Source: Lucifuga dentata
Lineage: Eukaryota > Chordata > Actinopteri > Ophidiiformes > Bythitidae
Reading direction: 5' to 3'
DNA: 64,000 nt
NCBI GenBank assembly: GCA_014773175.1
Contig: VXCM01000341.1
Coordinates: 404,827 to 468,826, forward strand
Made by a program: the position numbers and the translations under genes. Shown here one piece after another: positions 48,701 through 61,286 of the stretch (its first letter is position 1; each line of letters opens with the position of its first letter). Under the pieces are notes generated by a model. The model did no database searches, was not told the origin of the DNA, and saw only the letters and a program-made list of their open reading frames with translations.

Positions 48701-51700
48701 TGCCCTAATCTATTTAAATCCCCTTATCTAGACAAAATACTGGAATCCTCTTAAGGATCGAAAAATCCTTAAATGTGACTTAATCTCACAATTTTTATCA
48801 TTTTGGAACCTTAAAACCTCACAATGGATGGATATTGTCATGTTCTGAGGTGCTTCTGTGATGCTGAATGCTAGGTAAGGGAATCATGCTGCAGACGAGC
48901 CGCGTCCGCTCGCTGAAGCATAATGAGCGAAGGTCTGCAGAGTCACTGACAAACCTGCTGCTCTGCATCTCAAGGTCACACAGCCATCCAGCGAAGCGTG
49001 TGTGCGTGTGTGTGTGTGCGTGTGTGCACGCGCGTGTGTGTGACTGCTGTGGCTTTGTTATCTGATATGGATGAGCTACTGCTTCTGCTAGCGTTAAGGT
49101 CATGTTCTGAAAGAGAAGCTGGCATGGCTGAAATAATGCAGTACGGTCAGAGTTTTGTGCTCACGTCTATTCCTGTTCAGAATATAATGGAGAAGAACTG
49201 TCTATTTGCTAAAGTAAGCAACAGCACATAAAGGATGAATAGAAAACAAAAATGAAGCAGGCGGCAATAAAATATCATCCATTCTGCATCATGCCAGAAA
49301 CATTCACAAACAATGAATCTTGTCCATCTAGAATGTATGGAAACCATTCTAGTTAAAGTGGCATGAGGATGCAGTTAGCATGGTTGGACATTGTGGACAC
49401 ATGGACATATCTGAGGAGGAAGGGAAAGACTTGAGCAACCTGAAGTGGGCTCAGAGACTGTCTCAGTGTCATTTTCATGTCCTGAATTGTCTGTAAAGGA
49501 CAGAAACAAGAGAGCAAGGAGAGACAGGGAGGAAGGTTGAGGATCTGCGGGAGAGACTCAGGCGCTTAATGAGGTCATGGCGCATCAATCTAACTAAGAG
49601 AGTTAATAATCAACTTATGATAAAATTCCATGCACGCTACATTTTTACACAAGGAATAACTAAGGAATAACAGATTTCCAGGTTGCATTTGAATGATCTT
49701 TCATTATTTCATCAGTCAGAACAAAGTGCTGATTTTAGCATGAACAGGTGTCACATTTGTGCCTCATTTATTTTTGCAGCATTCCTCATTAAATTTCGGG
49801 AAGCGTTTACCTTGCCAGCAGGCACCAATGGTGAGCTGCGTGTCGATCTTGGAGGCATGCAGTGGGTAATCCTCCGTGACCAGGAAGGGCTCAAATGTGG
49901 TCCCATCCACAAACAGGGACACAGTGGGGAACTCCACATTCAGCACGTAGTGATGCCACTCTTTGTCACACACCTGTAGGGAACATGACGGGGATGAAAA
50001 GCCACAGTACACTGCTCACATCGCAAACAAAGCTCAGAATCTCATAAACGTCAGTTAGAAAACAGCCTGTGAGCGACGGCTTCTGACCTGATCGAGTTTC
50101 CAGTGAAACTCAGCTGGTTTGTAGTTCTCTGCCTCTGATGGATCCTGGCGCAGAAGGAGGATTAGTCTGCAGTTGTGGATATACAGCGAGTAGTGGTGCC
50201 TGTTCATCTCTGTGGGAAACAATAAGGGAGAGGAGATCGAGATTCATAGCAACAAGCCAAATACAGTTCAAGACCAAAAAGAAATATTAATTCAAACTTT
50301 TTTTTAATCCAACTGCTAAATAATCTCTACAGAGCAACGTTCAGACATGCACCCAGTTCCGTTAATTGGCATGTCTAATTAACACTTCAGCTTCATGTCT
50401 GAAAAGGGCCCCGAGTCACTTTTCCGTAAAAATAGCGCCAGCCATTTTACTAGGTAGGACTTAGTAACACCTCAGTAACATTTCCTTCACAGCACAAGTG
50501 TGAATAAATGCAGTCGCACTGCTAACAAAGGCATGCACAAAACTACAGCGCTCTAATTAGACTGTTATATAGTGTGTGACCAATCACGTAAGATTAGGAC
50601 GCGAGCGATGCTTCACATTCTAATTTAAATTCATTTCTTAACAGGTTACTCCAAGACAAATATTTGGGATCTAATTTTAATTGAGTAATTAAAAATTGGT
50701 TTACTGCTTGTCAGTCAAGTAACCAGTTAATCGAGTTGTTTCTTTGAAAATTGTTTTACTTTTTGTCAGTCAAAATTTTCACCCAGAAAACCCTAACCCT
50801 TTACTTATTATATATCAATATCACTTTTTCATTCAAATTTTACTAAATCAATGCTTTGAAGTTGGTAATAAAACTAAAGAAGCAATTTCAATACATCACT
50901 GGCAAATTATAATGAACATTTAAAATCTTTTTACATTTTAGAGACTTAGTGACTCATCAATTTATCTAAAAAGGAATAAATGCTCGTGAAAATAATTGTG
51001 TATCTTAAATGTGAACACACTTGTACTCTAAAGTTTAATTTCTAGGCTTCATTTCTGTGCTGAATGGAGGTCATAGATAGTGCTGCGATCATGAGTGTGG
51101 AGCTTCCTGTTCACAACCGCTGTGATGTAATCCTCCTTATATAAGCAGTGAGATAGAAGCTGATGATCTGCTTTTCCCTTGCTGACTTTACAGGCAATAA
51201 TATCCAGAGGCCTGCGACCGCACACAAATACTACAACTAAGTGAAAAGGTCAGCCGTGAAAACAGCAAATCCACTGATTACGTTTCTAAGCCAGCCGAGC
51301 ACAAACAATGATTGGAGCCTAAAGTGATGATACGGTTTTTATTAGTTGGGTTATTTTCAGATGCCATATGCGCAGCGATAATAAACGTGCCACTGCAAAT
51401 ATCAGATCAGCTAAAAGTGGCTTTGCGTTTTAGAGTACTGAAATTTTGATGTGACTACCTGTACAGTCTCAGCAACAGATAAACTACTATAAACCAGTTG
51501 TGGGGATTTAAGTAGTTTAATATTATTTGCTATCATGTTTTTATTTAGATTTAAAATGAGATCTGTTCATCTTGGTTCATTTGTACAGTATATCTTTACT
51601 TCTCGTCTCAGAAGGGGCTGTTACCTGTCTTGTCAGAGTTGCAGAGGATGGTCTCCTTCTCGTGGGCCCCAGAGCCATGTCTCATCCACACAGAGATGGT

Positions 51701-53393
51701 GAAGGGCTCCTTCAGGCTGGTGCTCACCAGGCCGTCAGGCACCTTGACGGCCTGGGTGCCATTAAACTCAAACACCTGGTCGCTGTCGTGTCCATTATCT
51801 GTGGGCAGACCAATCGTCCAGTTGGCAGAGCTGCTTGGTGCCGGCAGGAGCTCGACGGTGCCGGAGCTGGCTCCTAGAAAAAAGAAAACAAAAAACAAAA
51901 AACAAAAAAATGCAAGAGACAAAAAGGGTTAAGAGAAAAACCAAGAACTGAGTGGAAGATGGCTCACTTAGATTGTTATTAATTCTTAAATGAAAGTTTC
52001 TGCTAAAATAATGGTGGTGCTTTTCTGAACATATAAAAACCATTTCCGAATAAAAGCCAGGGGACATAAACAAAATCACCAGTAGCTTTATTATTATTAT
52101 TGTTATTATTATTATTATTATTATTATTCACATGGAAAATTCTGCATAATTTACATTCCTACAGCATTGATTCCAGTAGTGCAGCATCCTTATGGCATAA
52201 TTAGCATTTTAACAAATAGCAAATGTTTAACAAAAAAAACTTTTTTGCTCACATAGTGATTCATTCTGAGAGATTCTGTTTGCTGTTTGTCACACTACTA
52301 AACATTACTGCAGATGTGTACTGCACCATAAAAGCCTTCCATGCAAGGAACAGATTCTGCCCTCCGCACCACTGGAAGGCTTTTAATGTGACACAAAAGG
52401 AAGTGTGAAGTTTGCATTCAGAGAAAAAAGAAATTTCAGTACCAAGTTAACAAGGCAAACAGGAGCAGATTAGCAAACATAAGAGGTTTCTTGCTACAGT
52501 ATAATAAAATATAATGTACTTACAAAACAAAGCATATTAGAAATAAAGACGTGTCACTAAAATTAATCTAAATAAAGGCCTGGTTCTCTCCTCAGATGTA
52601 GCTACTATTATAATACGCAGAAATTACAACAGTGGATCAACAATGACACACACTGGTTTTTCCACACTAAATGAATTTATTCAGTAAATGCAGAGATTAA
52701 TTATATAGTGGGTAGGTGGTAGGTTACCTACCGCAGAGCTTGTGCAGAGATTTCTCAGAGTAGGTGTCACGGTCACAGCCCTTTCCAATATGATTGGTTT
52801 CGAGTTCAATATTGGCCCGGATGGAGGTGTTTGGCTCGTCGCAGGTCTCCAGGTGCATGCTGGGGAAAAGGGCCAAGCTGCCGGTGCCGGGCTCGTATTC
52901 AATCCTCTTGTTAAAGCCTGAGAGAGCAACAGAAGGAGAGAGAGAGCCACACAGAAAGAGAGAGAGAGAGTGAAAAGATGCCCTTCAATGGTGGATAGAT
53001 AACATGTGGGTGATTGACGCAAAGGCTGCAGAGCGATCACTCATTAAGCAGCACTTTAATGCTATCTGGGCTTTTGTTGACCTGCCTAACCTGAGATGCT
53101 CAGGATTCCAAAGGTAGCAGGGGAAAAGCTTCAATACCTTGCCAGCTGGGTTTGCAGGTAGGTTTGACACTGATCTTGACCAAAACATCCTCCGAGGCGC
53201 GGTTCTTTCCACAGTCGTAGGCAGTCACGGTCAGTTTGTACATGTGCTCTTTGCCGTAGCTCAACTTCTCCGTGTTCTTGATGTAACCTGAGGAAAGCAG
53301 GCAAACAATACACATCAGTGCCTCTTTGTTTCATTTCAAAGCCGCAGCTGTGCAAAGAAATAAAGTGTAACGCTAATTATTCGGCACAAAGTG

Positions 53394-53437
<44 letters not shown>

Positions 53438-54845
53438 TTCTTCCTAATTGAAATTATAAATAAACACCACAAAGTGATTCTGATAAAAATGAAGTAAAAG
53501 CATAATGTTTTGATTGACATCTTAAGGGTTGCGCTATAATATTTTGACTCGCATCTTTTCTCTTGTTGCCAAAATAAAGGTGTATTAGCATGTGAAGGAT
53601 TTTAAAGTGGTAGAATCTGTGTGATTATGTTCGATTAAACACCATCCCGGGTTTTTTTTTTTGAGTTTTATTTCCTTCTCCAACTCTAATTAGCTGTCAC
53701 ACTTAGTGCACTACTCACTCCACCCACATCCTGAACTGTCACACTTCACCAGTCTATATTCCCTTTTATAGACTCAGGTGGCATATCAGCTATGCTTGGA
53801 TATTTGATGTCTTTTTTTTTGTATTTATTTTTACAGGGTCTTCAATTTTGTTTTACAAGACATGAGTGTAATAACTCCACAGTCCAACAAGAATGGCTGC
53901 CTGACTCGGAGGACATTTCAAGGGGACTGTCTTCATCTCATTGAAAGCGAAAATCTTGCAGCACCGTTGTTTACGCAGATCAATAGACAATGTGATCTGT
54001 GTCAATAAACACGTCTCTGCCATGTGCTGCAGCTTTTTCAGACCGGTGGTGAGACGAGGCTGCCTGGTGAAGGTCCTTACCATCTTTGTCAATGGTGAAG
54101 GGCACGTCGGGGGTGACAATCTCGTAGTTGCAGATTTGGCTGAACTGGAAGGAGCAGTCGGCATCCACGGCCTCCACCTTCAGGATGCTGCCGTATTTCT
54201 TCCCCTCTATGACTGTGGCTTTGTAGGATTTCTCTTTGAACACGGGTGAATACTCGTTGATGTCGTTCACCTGAATGTGGACAGTTGCCCTGGGGGGGGG
54301 ACATGACATATTTGAATTATGGCACTGTGACATTCGTTGGCCTAGTTGAAGGCAAAAATGATGAAAACTTAAAAATTGTATTTCGAACATCCCATTTGAA
54401 TAGGCGCTTACAGCATTATAGTAGTTGTGAATGCAGATTTTCATTTTATGTTTACAAGCTAATAATCAACATCATCCTTTGCTTTAAGGTGAATATTTAA
54501 ATGCAAGACTCATCAAATGCTGAAACAATTAAAGCACCATACCACCCATTTTGCATGTTTGAGCCTAATGTTCAATTTTCATACATGTAACATTACTGAC
54601 AATCATTTCCCAAAGGATAAAACTATATTTCAGTTTTCCTGATATTTTGCAAAATCTCTTAATTTTTCAAAATCAAATATTCAAGCGATACACCCACCTT
54701 AAAAATCCATGTTTCACCTCCTAATAGTTACGCAGCCTTATGAAGTCACGTTCGTTAAAACTTTTTGATAAACGCAGGTCTTCTTTTGGGACTATATTCC
54801 CCGGTGGAGAATATATATATAGATATATATATACATATATATATC

Positions 54846-54883
<38 letters not shown>

Positions 54884-57800
54884 TTCACTCTTCACTTTTT
54901 ATTGAGCTTAAATGTTAAAATCACGTAACTTCTAAAAAAAAAAAAAACCTGAATACGTATGTTGTTTGCGATGATGGATTACCTATCCCAAGAACGTTTC
55001 AAGTATCAACAAGTTGATTTTAATAACAAACCAGAATGAACTGAAACCAGTGGTGGTCTGGAGGATAGGAAAAAATGTTTTTAACTCACTGTTCCAATAG
55101 TATGCTTTGGGAAATGATTGTCAAGAACATTACATGTATGAAAATTGAATATATTAGGCTCAAAAATGCAAAATGGATGTTATGGTCCTTTAAGGTGAAT
55201 AGTTAAATGCAAAACTCATCAAGTGCTGAAAAAATTAACTGACTCATCAATCAACAGAACATTAATCGCCAACCATTTTAATAATTGATTCATTTTATCA
55301 AGTAAAAAATGTCAAAAAGTATCTGATTCCAGCTTGTCAAATATGAGAATTTGTTGCATTTCTCTGTATCATATCATCATACATCAAATCCCTTTTGGTT
55401 TTTAACTAAACAAGCAATTTAAAAATGTCTCTTTGGGCTCTGCTTACTCGTCATGGGCATATATCACTATTTTCAAGCATTTTATATACCAAACATTCAA
55501 TAGAACAATGAAAATAATAATTAATTGAAGCCCTAGATTCCTGCAATAAATAAGATTCTAGTTTAGTCGGTGCAGAAGAAAACTCACTGCTACTCTTGTG
55601 GGTAGAGACTCTTGTAACCACAGATGGCGATGACTTACTTGTGGGATTTCTTCATGTTGGCCCCGTCAGGACCCTCTCCACAGTCGTAGGCTTGGATGGT
55701 GAATGTGTGCTCCTTCTGCAACTCGCAGTCCAGCTTGTCCTTGGCCTGGATGACCCCCTCGCCAGTGGACTTGTCCAGGACCACTGCCTCGAAGGGAACA
55801 TTCTGCCCGTGGATCCTGAAGCCGCAAATCTCACCTGAACACGGTCAAAAGCCAAAAGAGAGTTGAGAATAACTGACGGTGGGCAAGAAATTCCTTTCTT
55901 CAAAACCGCAAATCACGTAAACGATAAAACCAGAAATTCACGCCAAAAAAAATTAGATCAGCCACAGGTTTTGGGAGCCAGGGAATTGTAGATTGGGGTG
56001 GGTGGTGTCTGCGGAGGAAGCCAAAAGCACAGTCGTATGGGTGAGTACTGGGAGAGGGTGAGGGAGATTTAGTATCACAGGAGGTCAAGTGTCTTTTCCA
56101 AGCCACTTGATAACATTGCATCCAGTCATGCAGGCAGAAACCAAAAAAGATGTGGACAGGCATTTCACAGGAGTACTTAAGATCTTCCAAATCAAAGTCA
56201 TGAAACCAAGCAAACAACAGTATGTGCTGACAATTGTTTATCTCTGCAATTAATCAAAATAACAGGAGAACATTTTATGCAGTAATCAACATAAAGAAAA
56301 GAAATAAAGACAAAGTTCTTTAAAATTCTTTGCAATAGAAAGCATTACAGTAAGGTGATCGGGCACCTTTTCAGTCAGTCCAGTAAACTTTTTTTTTTTT
56401 TTTTTANTTTTTTTTTTTTTTTTTAATTTAAATGAAGTCTTCCTGTGCAATTTTGCCTCCTACCCAAAACTACTGAGAAATGATTATTAAAAAGAAATCA
56501 TAGAAACAAACTGGTATAATAACTGTAGCCAAACAAAAAGAACTGGATGAGAACTGGGGTTAGAAATATCAGCTAGCTTGACATCCACTTCAAATGACAA
56601 CTGCAGCCATGCTAATGGTGGAGATTAGTGGTGGAGGATTAAAATCAAATCCACTGGGGCAAAGATGAAAAAACAGAAACTTTGCAGCAGAGAGAGTTTG
56701 CATTAGTTAACAATCTCAGCAGCTTTCATTTGAAGACTTGAAAGACTGAAAAGTCCAAGGAGTCTTGAAACCTGCACAGATCTGGTAATTTAAAGAGGCA
56801 ACAGTAAGGACTTTACAGTTAAAAAAAAATGCAAGTAGACTCACATTTTTTAGAATTTTCATTTTCTTAGCACACCAATTTTTGTATCGATTTTGGTACC
56901 AATTGCTATGATAGTAAACAAGTCAAATTTTGACCATTAAGATTTCAGTCTGTTTGTAAATCAAGTTAAATTTGGCTTTTCCTTCTGTATCTGTTAACCA
57001 AGACTGAACAAAATAGCAGCAAAGTGACAGAGAACTCCTGTTTTAAGTAGCTTTCTTTCCCCTGGTGACAGCTGAAAAACTGTTAGGGTCTGCAAACTGC
57101 AATGGATGTCTCATGCACAGATATTTCTAAGTACACGCAGCCCCATGTCACATTTTTCATCCAGTTGCTGGAACTCCCAAAAAAAAATCCAGGGTGAGAA
57201 GAAACATAAAGTCGAGAAAACCAAAATGGGGCGGTTACAGAGCATGGCAGGAGTTTCTGTGTAAAGTGTGGATGCTGTTTTTGCGTTAGTGGGTTAATAG
57301 TAACGACTAGAAGCACAAGGCAGAAGAAAGAGCCCATGATCACCTTCTTTGGTGAGGGTCACCTCAAAACTCTCTACGAGGAAGGGAGAAAAGATAAAGC
57401 CAGTTAAAGAGTTAGAGAGAAACAGAGGACAGGAAAGAAACACTTTCTACACTTTCTACTTTCTAAAGTTCAGTTTTTTCATAAGTAAGAAGTCTTCTGT
57501 CAGTTCAGACAAAGGAAAGATTAAATATTTGTGAGAAGTCACTTCTGTCCCGGTCTTTGCAGTTTTAATAGAGGTTCAGCAAATTCCTTCAGTGGAAACG
57601 ACTTGTGAAAAAAAGTGACGGAACTTTTGGTTACAGATGACAAGAATCTCACGGTAACATCAGCGATTTTAGGATGATTCAAGTTAGTTAAATCACTTTG
57701 CTGTGTGTCCTTCATGTTCATCACCTCATTTCTAGAAACAGCTACGTATCATCACATATTCCTGATACTCATTCAATGCTGGTTCCTTAGCTTTTCTTTC

Positions 57801-59839
57801 AGTTTTTCAGTTTTTGTGTTATTAAAGAAATTCTTGAGGTCATATACTTTTAAAAGTCCAATTTTGCAAAAAAAAATATGAAAAAAAAGTTTGATTTCCC
57901 TCTTTGTACGAGTCAAACTGGGTATCAAACAACGCTGCACTTTTCAACACTCGGCTACATCAAAGCATTTCAGTCAGCAACATAAAAGCATCTAATTTCT
58001 ATACTCAGCCCTTCTGCAGAAACGATACAGCTTGTGGAAGTTGGTTGTTGGGTTCACTTTACTTGAAAATCATTCAAACATAAATTAAATATAGAAGATC
58101 CACTTGACGTGCTCTTCAAGCGCCAATGTAAAAATGTACCAAGGAAATATTCAAAAGCTCAAAAGCTGACGAAGTCCTTTTCTGCTTGGCTGATTGTTGT
58201 ACGGTCAGGGCCTCCTGTGAGCTGGACCGAAACATTTTGTTTTTTTATCAGCTTGACAATTAGGAATGGATTTTCCCATTAGTCATGCAGTGGGAGCTGA
58301 GGGCCTCCGTGTTCAGTCCAGATCACGCCAGGGTTTTAGGAATTCCTCAGCGATGGCTGCATTTCTCTGCTCTGTCGGGTAAGTTATCACAGTGACTGTT
58401 ACATATCGATCCTACAGGTTTGGCCTACGGGGTTCATTTTGCTGCTGCTGCTACATAAACACAGTGAATTATAGCCTGAGAGGATGAAGACATTAACAAG
58501 TCGATATGTATGCAGCAGCAGCTGCTGATTCTGTTAACAGGAACTGTGTTAGAGAAGATCGTTTTGTTCTGTCACCTCGTCTAGCGTTCCCATGTGAAGA
58601 AAGTAAATGAAGTCTCGTGGGTAAAGGTTCACTCTTTTGTGTCTTTTGCTCATCTAAGAACACTGAACTCAGTTTCAAGTTCATGAGAGTGTAAGTTTCA
58701 ACAATTTCAGCTCCAATCAGCCTGACTGAAGTTCCGACACAGAACAAAGACACGGTGAGCCAGCAGTTAGGGCATCTTTAGCTTCTGTAATAAAACAGAT
58801 TTCTGAATCAAACGGGATATTTGAGTGGTGTAAAATGCACCGAGGGGATTTGAATCAGTTGGTCGGGGTTTTGATTCGACTGCTCTGGAGTGGGCGTGGC
58901 TTAGTGAGCTCTGAATCACAGGAATTTGCTGCTACATTCTGTCAGGTAAACAACCCCTGAAGCTTCAAAACATCTCACGTTTGTGAAAGTGCTGGTAGAA
59001 AAATGCCTCTTTACCTGTCTGTTTTCACACCTACCGCCATCTTTAAATTCCAGCAAACATCCAAACACGCATCTTCGACCCGGAATATCGCCTAACCAGC
59101 TATGATGCTGCTGACAAAGGTCCAGCGTGGTTTTAAAGGATGTGCTGATCTAAACGTTTGACTGGATCAGATTTCCAATATGCTCCCGAGTACAAGATGA
59201 GTCATCAAGTATATTCTGACATTCTATTGGATGAAAAAAAGGGGGATTTTCATATCTATCTATCTATCTCTCTATCTATATATAGCAAAACAATTGCAAA
59301 AGGGACACCAGATAACAACTCAGAATTATATATATATATATTTTTTGTTATATTTTGTGTCTTTAAAGTAAGCTCAACAATACAGAGCACACACATATAA
59401 TTTGATACAGCATGCCCTCAATTATGCTATGCATTAACCTGTTCATGCTGGCTTGAGCTCGTGATGGGGCTTGTGGTTCAGCTCTACAATCGACCTTGTT
59501 TGCCGGCACAGATGGACATACAGAAAAGAGGCTGGCACAGCAGAGCCGCTCAGCCCTGCTGCCACGTGAAGCCACATTTTGTTCCAGGCAACAATCGCAA
59601 AGCCCTGCTCATCACAAAAGGGAGGCCCGACTGAGAGAAACGGGAGCGCCAAGTTCTCTATTGCACACCAATTTACACAATTTACATCCCACAGAGAATG
59701 GGGGTCATTATCCCACTCCAAATAATGGGGCTTTCACAGAAGTTGTCCACCTTAAAATTTGTGCTGTGCGGGTCAAATGCAACATCTATATCAAGTGTTT
59801 CAGTGCAGTCAAATTTCATATAAGCTGATGAAGGAGTGA

Positions 59840-59881
<42 letters not shown>

Positions 59882-61286
59882 AGAGTGCAGACAAAACATC
59901 ACAGAAGTCATGTGATGAAGTGGTGGGAAATCATTTCCAGTGCTGAAGCGCTGAGCTGCTTTGAGTTCTGGCCAAAGTCAATTCCGATGTGATTAAAACC
60001 CCCCAGGCTTAACGCTGCCTGGCACATAAAGCAAACTAATTGTGCCTCTCCTCTGGGAGAAAGAGAGAAAAAAATAAAAAACACATTAAAGGGTGTTTTG
60101 ATTGATCTGAATATCAAAAGGGCCAATCTGGGGATATGGTGACCAGCTGTATGTCAGTATGAAAAATCTAATAATGAAAACACCATCAAGTCAGACAGGC
60201 CTGCTAACAGCTACGCTAAATAGCTATGCAACAGTCAGCAAAGTAGGTAAGATTTGTATGTAACGTGTGTGACAAACAAAAAGATGGAAAAAGGAACGTT
60301 CACATATTATCCATGAAGTCTTAATCTGAGAGCAGACTTACGGTTGCACTTCACTGAAACTCGTTTCTGTGTTAGTTAAAGGAATCGTCAGTTTGGCTTA
60401 GAAATACTCCATTTGCAAATTAGCTGAATCCCTTAGAAGTACACTTCAGTGCTCTTGCAATTCCGTCCATTGTGTCTATCTTGAAAAATCAATCTCATTG
60501 ATAGGAGATTTTAAAGGACTATGCCAATGATTTTGTCTGTTTAAGCCCCAATATAAGCACCCTGCATACACATTACATTACTGACAACCAATTTTCAAAA
60601 CAGGAAATCATATTTAAGTTTTCCTGTTATTTTGGCAAATCTCCTAATCTTTCAAAATCAAATGTTCAGTCAAATTACCTTAACATTCAATGTTTCATCT
60701 GCTAACACCTACGTCTGAATGTAGAAGGCACAGTTGTTTTTAATTTCTCAGTAAAAGCTGTCTTCTCCAGGGACTATATTCCCTGGCGGAGACATCCGTT
60801 GTCTTCCACGCGCTCTGTGTTGGATCGGTAAAATAAAGTTACTCTGACATAAAAGTTAACAGAGATCTTGTTTGCTGTGATGGATTAGTTACCTAAAATG
60901 TATTTCAAGTGTCTGCAAGTTCATTTTTATAGCGTACTGGAATGAACTGAAATCAATGGCAGTCTGGAAGGCAGGGGGGAAAAAATCTAAAATTTACCGC
61001 TCCAGTAGTTTATTTTGGGAAATGGTTGTCGTTAATGTAATGTATGCAGGTTGTATTATATGGGTACAAACATGCAATATCGCTGGTATAGTCCTTTGAA
61101 GGTGCAGACTTTGTATGTTTTCTCTTTTAAGTGAAGCGAGCAGCATTAAACCTGGTCTCTCACCTGCGTAGCGTAGAGGAGCATCCTTGTCCAGGGCAAT
61201 CAGAGGAGGATCCAGAAGGACCTTGTCATCATTTTCCGTGATGATCCCATGGTACGTCGTCTCGATCCAGGGTTTGTGTTTATTAA
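42531..61286 (-). CDS. clstn1: Calsyntenin-1 (alcadein-alpha), last 16 constitutive coding exons; 5' exon outside the window
   Basis: A type I membrane cadherin-family protein of neurons that docks vesicle cargo to kinesin-1. Exons, 5' to 3': 61286-61164, 55834-55639, 54289-54081, 53287-53138, 52917-52732, 51873-51625, 50209-50088, 49973-49811, 48405-48248, 47914-47766, 46899-46655, 45659-45489, 45314-45169, 44927-44792, 42994-42810, 42725-42531. They join in frame to about 927 residues. The mature N terminus (NKHKPWIETTYHGIITEND) is present, but the signal peptide exon is not. Two cadherin repeats (VNDINEYSPVFKEKSY) are followed by a LamG/LNS domain (MRHGSGAHEKETILCNSDKT), then the transmembrane helix TIVIVVCVSFLVFMIILG and an acidic tail. 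The kinesin light chain motifs NEMDWDDSAL and LEWDDSTL are both intact. Two exons carry assembly duplications, and two cassette exons are listed separately. Confidence 0.96.
44530..44650 (+). pseudogene. Tc1/mariner transposase fragment
   Basis: The plus-strand frame starting at 44544 reads DWPVQSPNLIPVRHFRNELE, followed by stops. This matches the DWPAQSPDLNPIEHLW-type segment around the third catalytic residue of Tc1-like transposases. No ends of the element are recognised. It is a dead relic inside a CLSTN1 intron. Confidence 0.6.
44889..45019. other. Unmerged contig junction: 65-bp direct duplication around n at 44954, over a CLSTN1 exon start
   Basis: Bases 44889-44953 recur exactly at 44955-45019. 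The segment holds the acceptor and first 13 codons (VNVIHTANPMEHA) of the CLSTN1 exon 44927-44792, so the sequence shows a false second acceptor and partial exon. The copy next to the rest of the exon is the one to use. Confidence 0.88.
47041..47173. other. Unmerged contig junction: 66-bp direct duplication around n at 47107
   Basis: Bases 47041-47106 recur at 47108-47173. The segment includes a (TA)n run, so the true length of the microsatellite is uncertain. It is intronic in CLSTN1. Confidence 0.85.
47874..47996. other. Unmerged contig junction: 61-bp direct duplication around n at 47935, over a CLSTN1 exon start
   Basis: Bases 47874-47934 recur exactly at 47936-47996. They cover the acceptor TATTCAG and the start VEFNPSQSSLTVEG of the CLSTN1 exon 47914-47766. 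Only the copy joined to the rest of the exon keeps the frame. Confidence 0.88.
48977..49043. repeat. GT-rich microsatellite
   Basis: An interrupted (GT)n tract with CG steps, intronic in CLSTN1. The open frames over it have no coding support. Confidence 0.7.
49440..49490 (-). CDS. clstn1: CLSTN1 alternative cassette exon (51 nt)
   Basis: On the minus strand it follows a TTTACAG acceptor and ends at CACTTCAG before GTTGC. With the G carried from the upstream exon it reads DNSGHENDTETVSEPTS. Human calsyntenin-1 long form has a similar insert (FSGVENDNETEPVTVAS) at the same place, after ACWQ. The exon is phase 1-1, so skipping it keeps the frame (WQ-GGNGHMAQFF). The donor GTTGCT is weak, which fits optional use. 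Tissue pattern cannot be judged from the sequence. Confidence 0.78.
52088..52128. repeat. (ATT)n microsatellite
   Basis: A TTA/ATT trinucleotide run with one interruption, intronic in CLSTN1. Confidence 0.85.
53393..53434. repeat. Poly(A) tract
   Basis: About 42 uninterrupted A residues in a CLSTN1 intron. No retrotransposon body is recognised next to it, and its length may be imprecise in the assembly. Confidence 0.8.
54484..55238. repeat. 45-bp tandem dimer split by MITE copy 6
   Basis: The unit that starts GGTGAAT and ends TTAA occurs at 54488-54532 and again at 55194-55238, with a handful of substitutions. MITE copy 6 lies between them, at the TTAA where the two units would meet. If the element is removed, the two units abut perfectly. 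Confidence 0.85.
54529..55193 (+). mobile_element. TTAA-flanked MITE, copy 6 (forward, with internal AT/AC expansion)
   Basis: TTAA sits at 54529-54532 and 55190-55193. This is the longest copy (665 bp) because an AT- and AC-dinucleotide microsatellite (about 54810-54883) has grown where other copies read GGTGGAGACATACATTCAC. It is intronic in CLSTN1. Confidence 0.88.
57344..57373 (-). CDS. clstn1: CLSTN1 30-nt microexon (ESFEVTLTKE)
   Basis: The minus strand has CTCGTAG (acceptor), 30 exonic bases, then GTGATC (donor). With the G carried from exon 61286-61164 it reads ESFEVTLTKE before G-EICGF. The human long isoform has ESFEVTVTKE at exactly this place. It is phase 1-1, so skipping removes ten residues without a frameshift. 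It lies in the first cadherin repeat and is the smallest coding exon in the window. Confidence 0.88.
59253..59285. repeat. (TATC)n microsatellite
   Basis: A tetranucleotide CTAT run in CLSTN1 intronic sequence. Confidence 0.75.
59841..59880. repeat. (GA)n microsatellite
   Basis: A near-perfect GA run of about 38 bases, intronic in CLSTN1. Confidence 0.9.
60511..61100 (+). mobile_element. TTAA-flanked MITE, copy 7 (forward, old and diverged)
   Basis: The left end TTAAAGGACTATGCC and right end TATAGTCCTTTGAA frame a body recognisably related to the other copies, but with many substitutions. The right TTAA has decayed to TTGA. It ends about 64 bp from the CLSTN1 exon at 61164, in the downstream intron. 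It probably belongs to an older burst or subfamily. Confidence 0.75.
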
